Assembly: GCA_938009335.1 (NCBI GenBank)
Contig: CALLHT010000001.1
Location: forward strand, 1-15,845
Source: an uncultured Rhizobiaceae group bacterium
Lineage (GTDB): Bacteria; Pseudomonadota; Alphaproteobacteria; Rhizobiales; Rhizobiaceae
Reading direction: 5' to 3'
DNA length: 15,845 bases
Made by a program: the position numbers and the translations under genes. Below are positions 7,339-13,389 of this stretch, in pieces. The notes beneath the pieces were generated by a model. The model was given only the letters and a program-made list of their open reading frames with translations. It was not told the DNA's origin and made no database searches. Within the stretch, counting starts at the first letter, position 1, and every line of letters begins with the position of its first letter.

Positions 7339-8817
7339 ATGAGCGAACTCATTCTGGTCGTAGATGATGATCCGGTACAACGCAGGCTTTTGGAAGGCAT
7401 GCTGGAAAAGCTGGGCTACAAAACTCAGAGTGCAGATGGCGGCCAAGCAGCTCTCGATGCCCTTTCCAGCGAGAAAGGTAAGAAAATCAAGGCAGTAGTT
7501 CTTGATTTGGTTATGCCTGAAATAGATGGCATCGCCGTATTGAATGCGATGGCAGCAGACCGTCTTCCCCAACCAGTTATCATTCAAACCGCACAGGGTG
7601 GTGTAGAAACAGCGGTTAATGCTATGCGCGCTGGCGCTGTGGATTTCGTTGTAAAACCAGCCTCGCCCCAACGCTTGAAAGTATCCCTGCAAAACGCCCT
7701 GAAGATGGGTGCCTTGACCGGTGAAATTAAACGCATCACCAAGAAGCGAATGGGAAAGCTGACGGTAAAGGAAATCATCTCCTCCAGCCCATCCATGGAT
7801 TCCGTTAAACAGGTTGTCTCAAAAGCGGCTCAATCGAACATTCCTGTTCTGATTGAAGGCGAATCGGGTGTTGGTAAAGAAATGATCGCGCGTGCCATCC
7901 AAGGCATGAGCGGACGATCAGACAAAAACCTCGTCACCGTTAACTGTGGCGCCTTGCCGGAAAATCTCGTGGAGAGCATTCTTTTCGGTCATGAAAAAGG
8001 TGCGTTTACGGGCGCAAGCGAAAAACATATCGGCAAATTTCAAGAGGCTCATGGCGGCACGCTCTTCTTGGACGAAGTCGGGGAACTTGCACCAGATATT
8101 CAAGTAAAACTCCTAAGAGCGATCCAAGAAGGCGAAGTAGACCCGGTAGGTTCTACCAAATCTGTAAAAGTCGACATCCGATTGATCTCGGCGACAAACC
8201 GCAATTTATTGGATGAAGTAAGAAACGGAAACTTCAGGGAAGATCTGTACTACCGCTTGAGTGTTTTTCCGATGACCATTCCACCTCTTCGCGACCGAAA
8301 AGACGATATACCGGAACTGGTTCGTCATTTTATTGCACGCTTTGCTGCTGAAGAAGGTCGAAACATCAATGGTATCAGTGTCGAAGCATTGAACCTTCTT
8401 GGCGCCTATCATTGGCCAGGGAATATTCGTCAGCTAGAGAATACCATCTTCCGCGCGGTCGTTTTATGCGAAAGCGATGAACTGAGCGTAAATGAATTCC
8501 CGCAATTGCAGGTTTCGGCTTCTGGCCAAGGAGTGCAGCAGGCAGTAGAAGCGCCATCGATGGAAACTCCTATGGCAGCCCCTTCGCAAAGCGCACCTCC
8601 ATCAACGCTTGGAGCGAGCGAGGGGTTAGGCCTTCTGACATTCGAAGGCGAAGTGATCTCGCTTGAAGAAGCCGAAAGCCGTGTGATCGAATTTGCGATG
8701 GACCGCTATGACGGGAAAATGTCAGAGATTGCCCGACGCCTTGGAATTGGCCGCTCGACCCTGTATCGCAAAATGCGTCACTACGGTTTAGAAACAGACG
8801 ATAGCTTGGAAGAGTAA
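7339..8817 (+). CDS. tacA: Sigma-54-dependent NtrC-family response regulator, probable TacA
   Basis: A 492-residue two-component activator. The receiver domain (about 4-120) has the acidic pocket (V-V-D-D-D), phospho-acceptor Asp56 (V-L-D-L-V-M-P), Thr84 and Lys106, so it should be phosphorylatable. The AAA+ domain (about 145-380) has Walker A G-E-S-G-V-G-K-E (174-181), the sigma-54 contact loop G-A-F-T-G-A (221-226) and Walker B (G-G-T-L-F-L-D-E). A Pro/Ala/Ser-rich linker (about 390-430) leads to a Fis-type helix-turn-helix (about 460-484). The ATG at 7339 has AGGTGG 5 bases upstream; the GTG at 7330 is a worse alternative. No kinase gene is adjacent. TacA is inferred from architecture and, from memory, from the proximity of tacA and gapR in Caulobacter. 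The activator call is certain; the symbol is less so. Confidence 0.93.
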   Translation: MSELILVVDDDPVQRRLLEGMLEKLGYKTQSADGGQAALDALSSEKGKKIKAVVLDLVMPEIDGIAVLNAMAADRLPQPVIIQTAQGGVETAVNAMRAGAVDFVVKPASPQRLKVSLQNALKMGALTGEIKRITKKRMGKLTVKEIISSSPSMDSVKQVVSKAAQSNIPVLIEGESGVGKEMIARAIQGMSGRSDKNLVTVNCGALPENLVESILFGHEKGAFTGASEKHIGKFQEAHGGTLFLDEVGELAPDIQVKLLRAIQEGEVDPVGSTKSVKVDIRLISATNRNLLDEVRNGNFREDLYYRLSVFPMTIPPLRDRKDDIPELVRHFIARFAAEEGRNINGISVEALNLLGAYHWPGNIRQLENTIFRAVVLCESDELSVNEFPQLQVSASGQGVQQAVEAPSMETPMAAPSQSAPPSTLGASEGLGLLTFEGEVISLEEAESRVIEFAMDRYDGKMSEIARRLGIGRSTLYRKMRHYGLETDDSLEE

Positions 8818-8853
8818 GGCCCTAGGTCTCTTAGCTTAAGACGTGATTCGCCA

Positions 8854-8887
8854 GGCATTCGTTTACTGAAGCGAAATGCCCATTTTT
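8854..8887 (+). terminator. Hairpin terminator after the response regulator gene
   Basis: GGCATTCG (8854-8861) pairs with CGAAATGCC (8872-8880) with one bulged A. A G-U and two A-U pairs extend it inward to a 4-base loop ACTG. CATTTTTA follows. It lies about 37 bases after the stop codon at 8815-8817 and has the form of a rho-independent terminator, though the T-run is short. Confidence 0.6.
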
Positions 8888-8998
8888 ACGATCCGTTAAC
8901 CAAGAAGCCGCGAGAGCCCGTGAAATGTCATTGAAAAAACGCAATTGGGTGCAATTTGCTTTCTGTTTTTAGCCGTTTGTGGACAATTTTTTTGTCTG

Positions 8999-9020
8999 TT
9001 AACCATAATCATATCGGTTA
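8999..9020 (+). promoter_or_regulatory. TTAACCAT box inside a dyad upstream of the DUF882 peptidase gene
   Basis: TTAACCAT at 8999-9006 matches the half-site form of the binding motif of CtrA, the alphaproteobacterial cell-cycle regulator. It overlaps a dyad: TAACC (9000-9004), 11 bases, GGTTA (9016-9020). The inner ATA/TAT bases also pair, broken by one extra C. A second TTAACC lies at 8896-8901. The location 44 bases before the start codon fits a promoter operator, but I see no full TTAA-N7-TTAA site. Confidence 0.4.
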
Positions 9021-9063
9021 TAGTTTAGAACGGTGGGGAAAAACGGATTAGGCTAAGGCGATA

Positions 9064-11157
9064 GTGTACGGGTTAGTGACATCGAAAGCGAAGCATTTTG
9101 CTAGCATGCGCTCTTTGAACAGAGTTGTGTGGCTGGCGTTTTGTACATGTTTCTTCGCACTTTCCAGTCTGGCTGCGCCTACTGAAGCAGGCGCGGAAAC
9201 CCGCAAGCTGAAATTATATTTCCTGCATACCGGGGAACGCGCTGAAATCACCTTTAAGAAGAACGGCAAATACAGCGCAAGCGGGGTGAAGAAGATCAAC
9301 CGTTTTCTCCGGGATTGGCGGCGTAATGAGCCCACCAAAATGAACCCCAAATTGCTGGATTTGATTTGGGAAGTGTATAAAGAAACCGGATCACGCAAAC
9401 ATATTCACGTGATTTCCGGTTATCGGTCACCCAAAACAAACTCCCTGCTCCGTAAACGCGGGCGCGGGGTTGCCAGAAAGAGTCAGCACACACTTGGCAA
9501 TGCTCTGGATTTCTTTATACCCGGCGTTTCTCTCAGAAAGCTTCGCAACATTGGACTGAAAAAGGGCATTGGTGGTGTTGGTTACTACCCTAAGTCTGGT
9601 TCTCCGTTTGTGCACATGGATACCGGGCGCGTGCGCCACTGGCCGCGTATGAGTAGGCAAGAACTCGTAAAAGTGTTTCCTAAAGGCAAAACACTTCACG
9701 TGCCAACGGACGGAAAACCTCTCGCAAGGTATAATCAGGCAAAAGCCGAGTACGAACGCCGGTCAAAAGGCAAGATCGTTATAGCCAAAGCGGAGGAGAT
9801 CGAGAAAAAACCAGGCTTCTTTGCAAGGCTACTCGGGCGTAACGACGAAGAAGATGGTATTGAATCGGATGCGGGAGCAATTCCTGCTCCTAAGCCGGTT
9901 ACAACAACGAAACCTGCTTCAACAACACCTGCCGCGCCTACGCCTTCGACACCAACATTGGAAGCTACACCGGTTCCGCAAACGCCTGAGCTAGTTCTTG
10001 CTTCATTGCCAACAAGTGCACTTCCTATACCGGTAGTGGCACCTCGGGTTGCAGTAAGTCTGCCAGAGCCGGCTCAACCTGAACTGCCGCAAAACGATCC
10101 AATTGCTGCAGAAGTCAAACCGCTTACAGAACCGGAACTTGTACCTGAGGTTCAGCCTGAACCCGAGGGTGTTGAAGATGCGCCTCTTTTAGTTGCCGCA
10201 GTTCCGACCAAACGCCCGCAAGGCCTCGTTCCAACCGTAGTGGCGGAAGTTGAGCCTCAAAATCTGGAAGTTGCTGCGATCCAGCCAACCGCCCTACTCC
10301 CTGATACGTCGCAAAAACCAAGCTCTCTAACACCTGGAGAAATCGAAGATCTTCGCCAGCAGGTTTATTCCGCTATTAGTGCTTCGCGCGAAACACCCGC
10401 TGCGCCTACGCCATCTATTGGTGTTGGCATCGCAGCACCAACTCCAGCAGTGCCCCTGACGCAAGAGCCAACCGTTGTTGCTGCTCTACCTTCCACAGCT
10501 TCAGGCACAAGCGACCTATTAGGTGTTGTTGTACCTAAACCAAATCCGGGCCGTGTTGCAGCAAAAGCCATTGAACAACAGCTTGCACTTCAAACAATTG
10601 ATGGCGGTGAGAACGCTCAGAATAAAATTGCGGTCCCACAAGCAAGCCCTCGCGAAATTGCGAAACCAGAGATAGAAGAAGCAGTAACACTTGCTGTCGT
10701 TGAAGAACCTATTGAGCCCGGTGTGACAACCAGCGGTAATCCTGCCTTGCCTGCACCAAATCCAAATCGGTCGATCGAGATTGCCGCACTGACTGACAAC
10801 AGAACCGTTGGTGTGGTGCCAACACGCGCAACCCGCAAGCCACTTCCAGTTGCATCTCAGCCGACGCTTGCCGAAGTTGTTACAACCCCTGAAACTGAAG
10901 AAAACGTTTTAACGCTTGAGCAATTCCAGTCTGCAAATCTGGATGATCGCCTGGTTGGAAAATGGGCATTGGCCGCTGACGCATCAATCGCTGATATCGC
11001 AGACATTCGTCCACCTGCGTATGGCAAGAACATCATCCGTGAATTACCGGACACAGTTCTTTCTACCGGCTTCAGCCAGAATTTGAAAAGCCGCCTCGCC
11101 TCAGAAGGGTTCAGCGGCAGCTCTTTGGAGTTTTTGGATTTTACGCGCTTTAAGTAA
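9064..11157 (+). CDS. Secreted YcbK/MepK-type (DUF882, M15-like) peptidoglycan peptidase with long disordered tail
   Basis: A 697-residue exported protein. A signal peptide (about 15-45, ending near A-G-A) precedes a DUF882/YcbK domain (about 46-225). It has the M15-like zinc ligands His142 and Asp149 (H-T-L-G-N-A-L-D) and His184 (F-V-H-M-D), plus the S-G-Y-R-S motif at 118-122. YcbK (MepK) of E. coli cleaves peptidoglycan cross-links, so this is probably a periplasmic cell-wall endopeptidase. Residues about 265-615 are Pro/Ala/Thr/Val/Glu-rich and probably disordered. A C-terminal segment (about 620-697) is more regular and ends E-F-L-D-F-T-R-F-K. The start is uncertain: GTG 9064 has TAAGG 5 bases upstream, while ATG 9106 would give a compact signal peptide (683 residues). 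A terminator lies upstream, so it likely has its own promoter. Confidence 0.92.
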   Translation: MYGLVTSKAKHFASMRSLNRVVWLAFCTCFFALSSLAAPTEAGAETRKLKLYFLHTGERAEITFKKNGKYSASGVKKINRFLRDWRRNEPTKMNPKLLDLIWEVYKETGSRKHIHVISGYRSPKTNSLLRKRGRGVARKSQHTLGNALDFFIPGVSLRKLRNIGLKKGIGGVGYYPKSGSPFVHMDTGRVRHWPRMSRQELVKVFPKGKTLHVPTDGKPLARYNQAKAEYERRSKGKIVIAKAEEIEKKPGFFARLLGRNDEEDGIESDAGAIPAPKPVTTTKPASTTPAAPTPSTPTLEATPVPQTPELVLASLPTSALPIPVVAPRVAVSLPEPAQPELPQNDPIAAEVKPLTEPELVPEVQPEPEGVEDAPLLVAAVPTKRPQGLVPTVVAEVEPQNLEVAAIQPTALLPDTSQKPSSLTPGEIEDLRQQVYSAISASRETPAAPTPSIGVGIAAPTPAVPLTQEPTVVAALPSTASGTSDLLGVVVPKPNPGRVAAKAIEQQLALQTIDGGENAQNKIAVPQASPREIAKPEIEEAVTLAVVEEPIEPGVTTSGNPALPAPNPNRSIEIAALTDNRTVGVVPTRATRKPLPVASQPTLAEVVTTPETEENVLTLEQFQSANLDDRLVGKWALAADASIADIADIRPPAYGKNIIRELPDTVLSTGFSQNLKSRLASEGFSGSSLEFLDFTRFK

Positions 11158-11174
11158 AAAGCAGAGTTAAAGCG
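11146..11174. terminator. Inverted repeat between convergent peptidase and gapR stops
   Basis: A perfect 8-bp inverted repeat, CGCTTTAA (11146-11153) and TTAAAGCG (11167-11174), with a 13-base loop. It overlaps the stop of the peptidase gene and ends just before the gapR stop. It could end transcription both ways, but the loop is large and neither side has a proper T-run. Confidence 0.4.
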
Positions 11175-11450
11175 TTATTCTGCGGCGTTCGAAGCCTCTT
11201 CAAAATCCGGCAACATTCCCAACGCCTGCAAGTACAGATCACGAATTGCATCTTGCTCCTGGCGTTCTGCCAAATCTTTCTTTCTCAGAGAAACAACCTG
11301 ACGCAACACCTTCGTGTCGAAACCATTAGCCTTTGCTTCTGCATAGATATCGCGGATATCGTCAGCAATCGCCTTCTTTTCTTCTTCCAAACGCTCAATC
11401 CGCTCAACTACTGACTTGAGCTGCTCGCGCGCCACCATTGCATCAACCAT
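11175..11450 (-). CDS. gapR: GapR nucleoid-associated protein (DUF2312)
   Basis: A 91-residue protein of the DUF2312/GapR family. It keeps the family pattern Q-L-K-S-V-V-E-R-I-E-R-L-E-E-E-K (10-25), a helical core, then A-K-A-N-G-F-D-T-K-V-L-R (40-50) and R-K-K-D-L-A-E-R-Q-E (56-65). In Caulobacter, GapR binds AT-rich, overtwisted DNA ahead of replication and transcription and is needed for normal replication and cell cycle. The ATG at 11450 is preferred because GGGAGAG lies just upstream (GGAG at 6-base spacing). Upstream in-frame codons to 11486 lack such a site and would add an unusual N-terminus. A short acidic tail (P-D-F-E-E) ends the protein. It lies 47 bases downstream of the DUF1244 gene on the same strand, likely co-transcribed. 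Confidence 0.95.
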   Translation of the reverse strand: MVDAMVAREQLKSVVERIERLEEEKKAIADDIRDIYAEAKANGFDTKVLRQVVSLRKKDLAERQEQDAIRDLYLQALGMLPDFEEASNAAE

Positions 11451-11463
11451 ATCTCTCTCCCAT

Positions 11464-11476
11464 CGCCTTAAAGGCG
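11464..11476 (-). promoter_or_regulatory. Short hairpin in the gapR leader
   Basis: CGCCT-TAA-AGGCG is a perfect 5-bp inverted repeat with a 3-base loop. It lies a few bases upstream of the gapR ribosome-binding site and within the 47-base DUF1244-gapR gap. It may be a processing or stabilising stem; no T-run follows. Confidence 0.3.
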
Positions 11477-11497
11477 CATTGTGCAAGCCTTAAGGAC

Positions 11498-11791
11498 TTA
11501 GTGTGTGTGACTCTTCTCGAAGGCTGCTTTTTGTTCAGCAGTCGCTTCGGTTTGATATTTTTCTTTCCATTCATCAAATGGCATGCCGTAGACGATTTCT
11601 CGTGCTTGCGGCTTGTCCATATCAATGCCGCGCTCATTAGCGGCTTCCTGATACCATCGCGACAAGCAGTTGCGGCAAAATCCGGAAAGGTTCATCAGAT
11701 CAATATTCTGAACATCGGTCCGTTCCTGAAAGTGCGAAATTAGCCGGCGAAATGCAGCGGCTTCCAATTCAGTTTTTGTGGCATCATCCAT
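11498..11791 (-). CDS. DUF1244 family protein (function unknown)
   Basis: A 97-residue cytoplasmic protein of the DUF1244 family, widely conserved in alphaproteobacteria. The signature D-V-Q-N-I-D-L-M-N-L-S-G-F-C-R-N-C-L-S-R lies at 26-45 and contains a C-x-x-C (Cys39, Cys42). Then follow R-E-I-V-Y-G-M-P-F-D-E-W (64-75) and the C-terminal E-K-S-H-T-H. The paired cysteines and terminal His residues suggest possible metal binding, which is inference. The ATG at 11791 is chosen because GGAG lies 8 bases upstream and the protein then has the family's usual length. The minus-strand frame stays open far upstream and antisense to the DMT gene, but that extension has no family match. It precedes gapR in the same direction and is divergent from the transporter gene. 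Confidence 0.92.
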   Translation of the reverse strand: MDDATKTELEAAAFRRLISHFQERTDVQNIDLMNLSGFCRNCLSRWYQEAANERGIDMDKPQAREIVYGMPFDEWKEKYQTEATAEQKAAFEKSHTH

Positions 11792-11892
11792 TTGATCTTC
11801 TCCAGCAGGTTCTTTTCTGTATACAGCCATATGGTTATCCGGAACAAAAAATTCATTCCTTCTACAAAGTTTTTCTTGTTTGCAAACGCCTG

Positions 11893-11917
11893 ACGGGTGA
11901 AGAACTGAGATACCCGT
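11893..11917 (+). promoter_or_regulatory. Leader hairpin directly before the DMT transporter ribosome-binding site
   Basis: Perfect 6-bp arms ACGGGT (11893-11898) and ACCCGT (11912-11917) enclose GAAGAACTGAGAT. The Shine-Dalgarno AAGGA starts at the next base (11918). The right side CTGAGATACCCG recalls half of a thiamine-pyrophosphate (THI) element, but the second conserved half is missing. A structured leader is supported; a riboswitch is not. Confidence 0.35.
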
Positions 11918-11930
11918 AAGGATACAGTGA

Positions 11931-12821
11931 TTGAAACAGACGCTTAGCAAACCACTTTCTATGGAAGTCGCATTCGCTGCAATTGTATTCAGCGGCATAA
12001 TAATGGGATTTTCACCTGTCTTCGTGCGAGAGGCAGAAGTCGGCCCATTCGCAAGCGCTTTCTGGCGTGTTGTGTTCGCCCTTCCGCTCTTATTTTTATG
12101 GGCTTGGGCGGAAAGCCGAAAAGACAATGCCAACACTTCGGTCTTTTCACTTCCCCTTAGCGGCATGTTGGCGGGTGCATTCTTCTCTGGAGACTTGATC
12201 TTCTGGCACTTATCCATCCTCAACACCACCATGGCGAATGCAACGTTTACCGTGTGCCTTTCTGTTGTTTGGGTCGCGCTACTCTCCAATCTTGTTTTGG
12301 GCGAGAAAGTCAGCAAGGCATTTTGGATTGGGTTGTGTTTGTGCCTCGCCGGACTTGCGCTCCTCGTCCACTCAAGCCTGCAAATAGAACCGGCTCGTCT
12401 TTTGGGCGATATCTATGGCATCATCACGTCATTCTTTTTGGGCGCCTATATGCTGGCCATGCGCTCTGCCAGAAGACACATCGACGGCGGGAGGCTTTTT
12501 CTCTCTTCAACCATTGTTACGATGATCATCCTTGGCATAGCAACCATGGTCGCTGGAGATACGTTCTTAGCCTCAACCTCGAAAGGATGGCTATCGCTCG
12601 TGTCATTAGGCGTATTCACCCATGCAGCCGGACAAGGGTTGGTAACACTTGCGCTTGGTGTGTTAAGCGCAGTTTTCTCGTCGCTCGTGATTTTCATCGA
12701 AGCCGTAACTGCGGCATTCTTCGGCTGGCTTTTATTCGATGAGCATATGTCTTGGACCCAAACCCTTGGCGGCATCATGATCTTAAGCGGCGTTTGGCTC
12801 GCTCGCCCTAAAAAGGGCTGA
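11931..12821 (+). CDS. DMT/EamA family transporter, TTG start
   Basis: A 296-residue inner-membrane protein with about ten hydrophobic helices in two EamA repeats (about 13-145 and 155-290). Family features include G-F-S-P-V-F-V-R near the first loop, F-W-R near the second helix, and G-W-L-L-F-D-E at about 265 followed by G-G-I-M-I-L-S-G-V. DMT proteins of this type export amino acids or other metabolites or take up small solutes; the substrate cannot be read from the sequence. The TTG at 11931 is supported by AAGGA at 8-base spacing. The next in-frame ATG, at 11961, has no ribosome-binding site and would cut off part of the N-terminal tail. It is divergent from DUF1244-gapR. Confidence 0.93.
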   Translation: MKQTLSKPLSMEVAFAAIVFSGIIMGFSPVFVREAEVGPFASAFWRVVFALPLLFLWAWAESRKDNANTSVFSLPLSGMLAGAFFSGDLIFWHLSILNTTMANATFTVCLSVVWVALLSNLVLGEKVSKAFWIGLCLCLAGLALLVHSSLQIEPARLLGDIYGIITSFFLGAYMLAMRSARRHIDGGRLFLSSTIVTMIILGIATMVAGDTFLASTSKGWLSLVSLGVFTHAAGQGLVTLALGVLSAVFSSLVIFIEAVTAAFFGWLLFDEHMSWTQTLGGIMILSGVWLARPKKG

Positions 12822-12849
12822 ATCCAAGGGCTTGTAAAATTTGACGCTG

Positions 12850-12870
12850 TTGACAGGAATCACCTGTTAA
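12850..12870. promoter_or_regulatory. Near-perfect 21-bp dyad upstream of the DUF1036-pyk genes
   Basis: TTGACAGG (12850-12857), five bases, CCTGTTAA (12863-12870): 8-base arms with one mismatch. It includes a TTGACA hexamer, and a second TTGACG lies at 12841-12846 just before it. In the 74-base gap after the transporter gene it looks like an operator overlapping a promoter. It could instead be a stem in the mRNA; no T-run follows. Confidence 0.4.
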
Positions 12871-12895
12871 GCGAAAAGTTCTTAAATGGTTGGCA

Positions 12896-13372
12896 ATGAG
12901 ATTTTCGAAGATAATGAACCTTTTTTCTTTTTCTAAAAGTTCCCTTCTAATAGCCTTCGCGCTTTCATTCTCAATCCAACTTACACCACATCTCTCGGTC
13001 TCTGACGCCCATGCAGACTTTCGGATTTGTAACGATACGAACAGTCTAGTCGGTGTTGCCCTTGGATATCGAAAAGATGGTGAGTGGATTTCCGAAGGCT
13101 GGTTTCAGGTGCAGGCTGAAAGCTGCAGCTCATTGGTAGAAGGTGATCTCAATTCGCGGTTCTATTACGTATATGCCGAAGACGCTCAACGTGGTGGCCA
13201 ATGGCGCGGCGACATCTTCTTATGCACTGACGAACGCGAGTTCGTGATTAACGGTGTTGAGGACTGCTTCAAACGCGGCCATGTAAAAACAGGCTTTTTC
13301 GAGATCGACACTGGCAACCGCGCCAACTGGATGGTACGACTCACTGAACAGTCACAATCTCCTTCCAACTAG
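12896..13372 (+). CDS. Secreted DUF1036 family protein (function unknown)
   Basis: A 158-residue exported protein. A signal peptide (basic start, hydrophobic stretch about 15-32) probably ends at A-H-A before D-F-R-I-C-N. The mature part matches the DUF1036 pattern: C-N-D-T-N-S-L-V-G-V-A-L-G-Y, then E-G-W-F-Q-V, Y-Y-V-Y-A-E-D and G-V-E-D-C-F-x-R-G-x-x-x-T-G-F-F-E-I-D-T-G. Four cysteines (about 45, 77, 110, 124) would allow two periplasmic disulfides. The ATG at 12896 is favoured over the TTG at 12890; neither has a strong ribosome-binding site, and a further ATG lies at 12914. Only 17 bases separate it from pyk, so the two are probably co-transcribed. As I recall, DUF1036 next to pyk recurs in Hyphomicrobiales. 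The function is unknown. Confidence 0.9.
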   Translation: MRFSKIMNLFSFSKSSLLIAFALSFSIQLTPHLSVSDAHADFRICNDTNSLVGVALGYRKDGEWISEGWFQVQAESCSSLVEGDLNSRFYYVYAEDAQRGGQWRGDIFLCTDEREFVINGVEDCFKRGHVKTGFFEIDTGNRANWMVRLTEQSQSPSN

Positions 13373-13389
13373 CAGGATACCTTATCGGT

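Noticed and set aside
7255..7692. A 145-residue minus-strand frame antisense to the response regulator.
   Set aside because: It overlaps the receiver domain coding region and has no domain or ribosome-binding site; a shadow frame.
11880..11960. Thiamine-pyrophosphate riboswitch before the transporter.
   Set aside because: Only CTGAGAT...ACCC is present; the conserved second half of the aptamer (the GGATAATGCC-type region) is missing.
11792..12316. The minus-strand frame of the DUF1244 gene stays open far upstream, suggesting a 272-residue protein.
   Set aside because: The extension is antisense to the well-supported transporter gene, has no recognisable domain, and the ribosome-binding site and family length fit the ATG at 11791.
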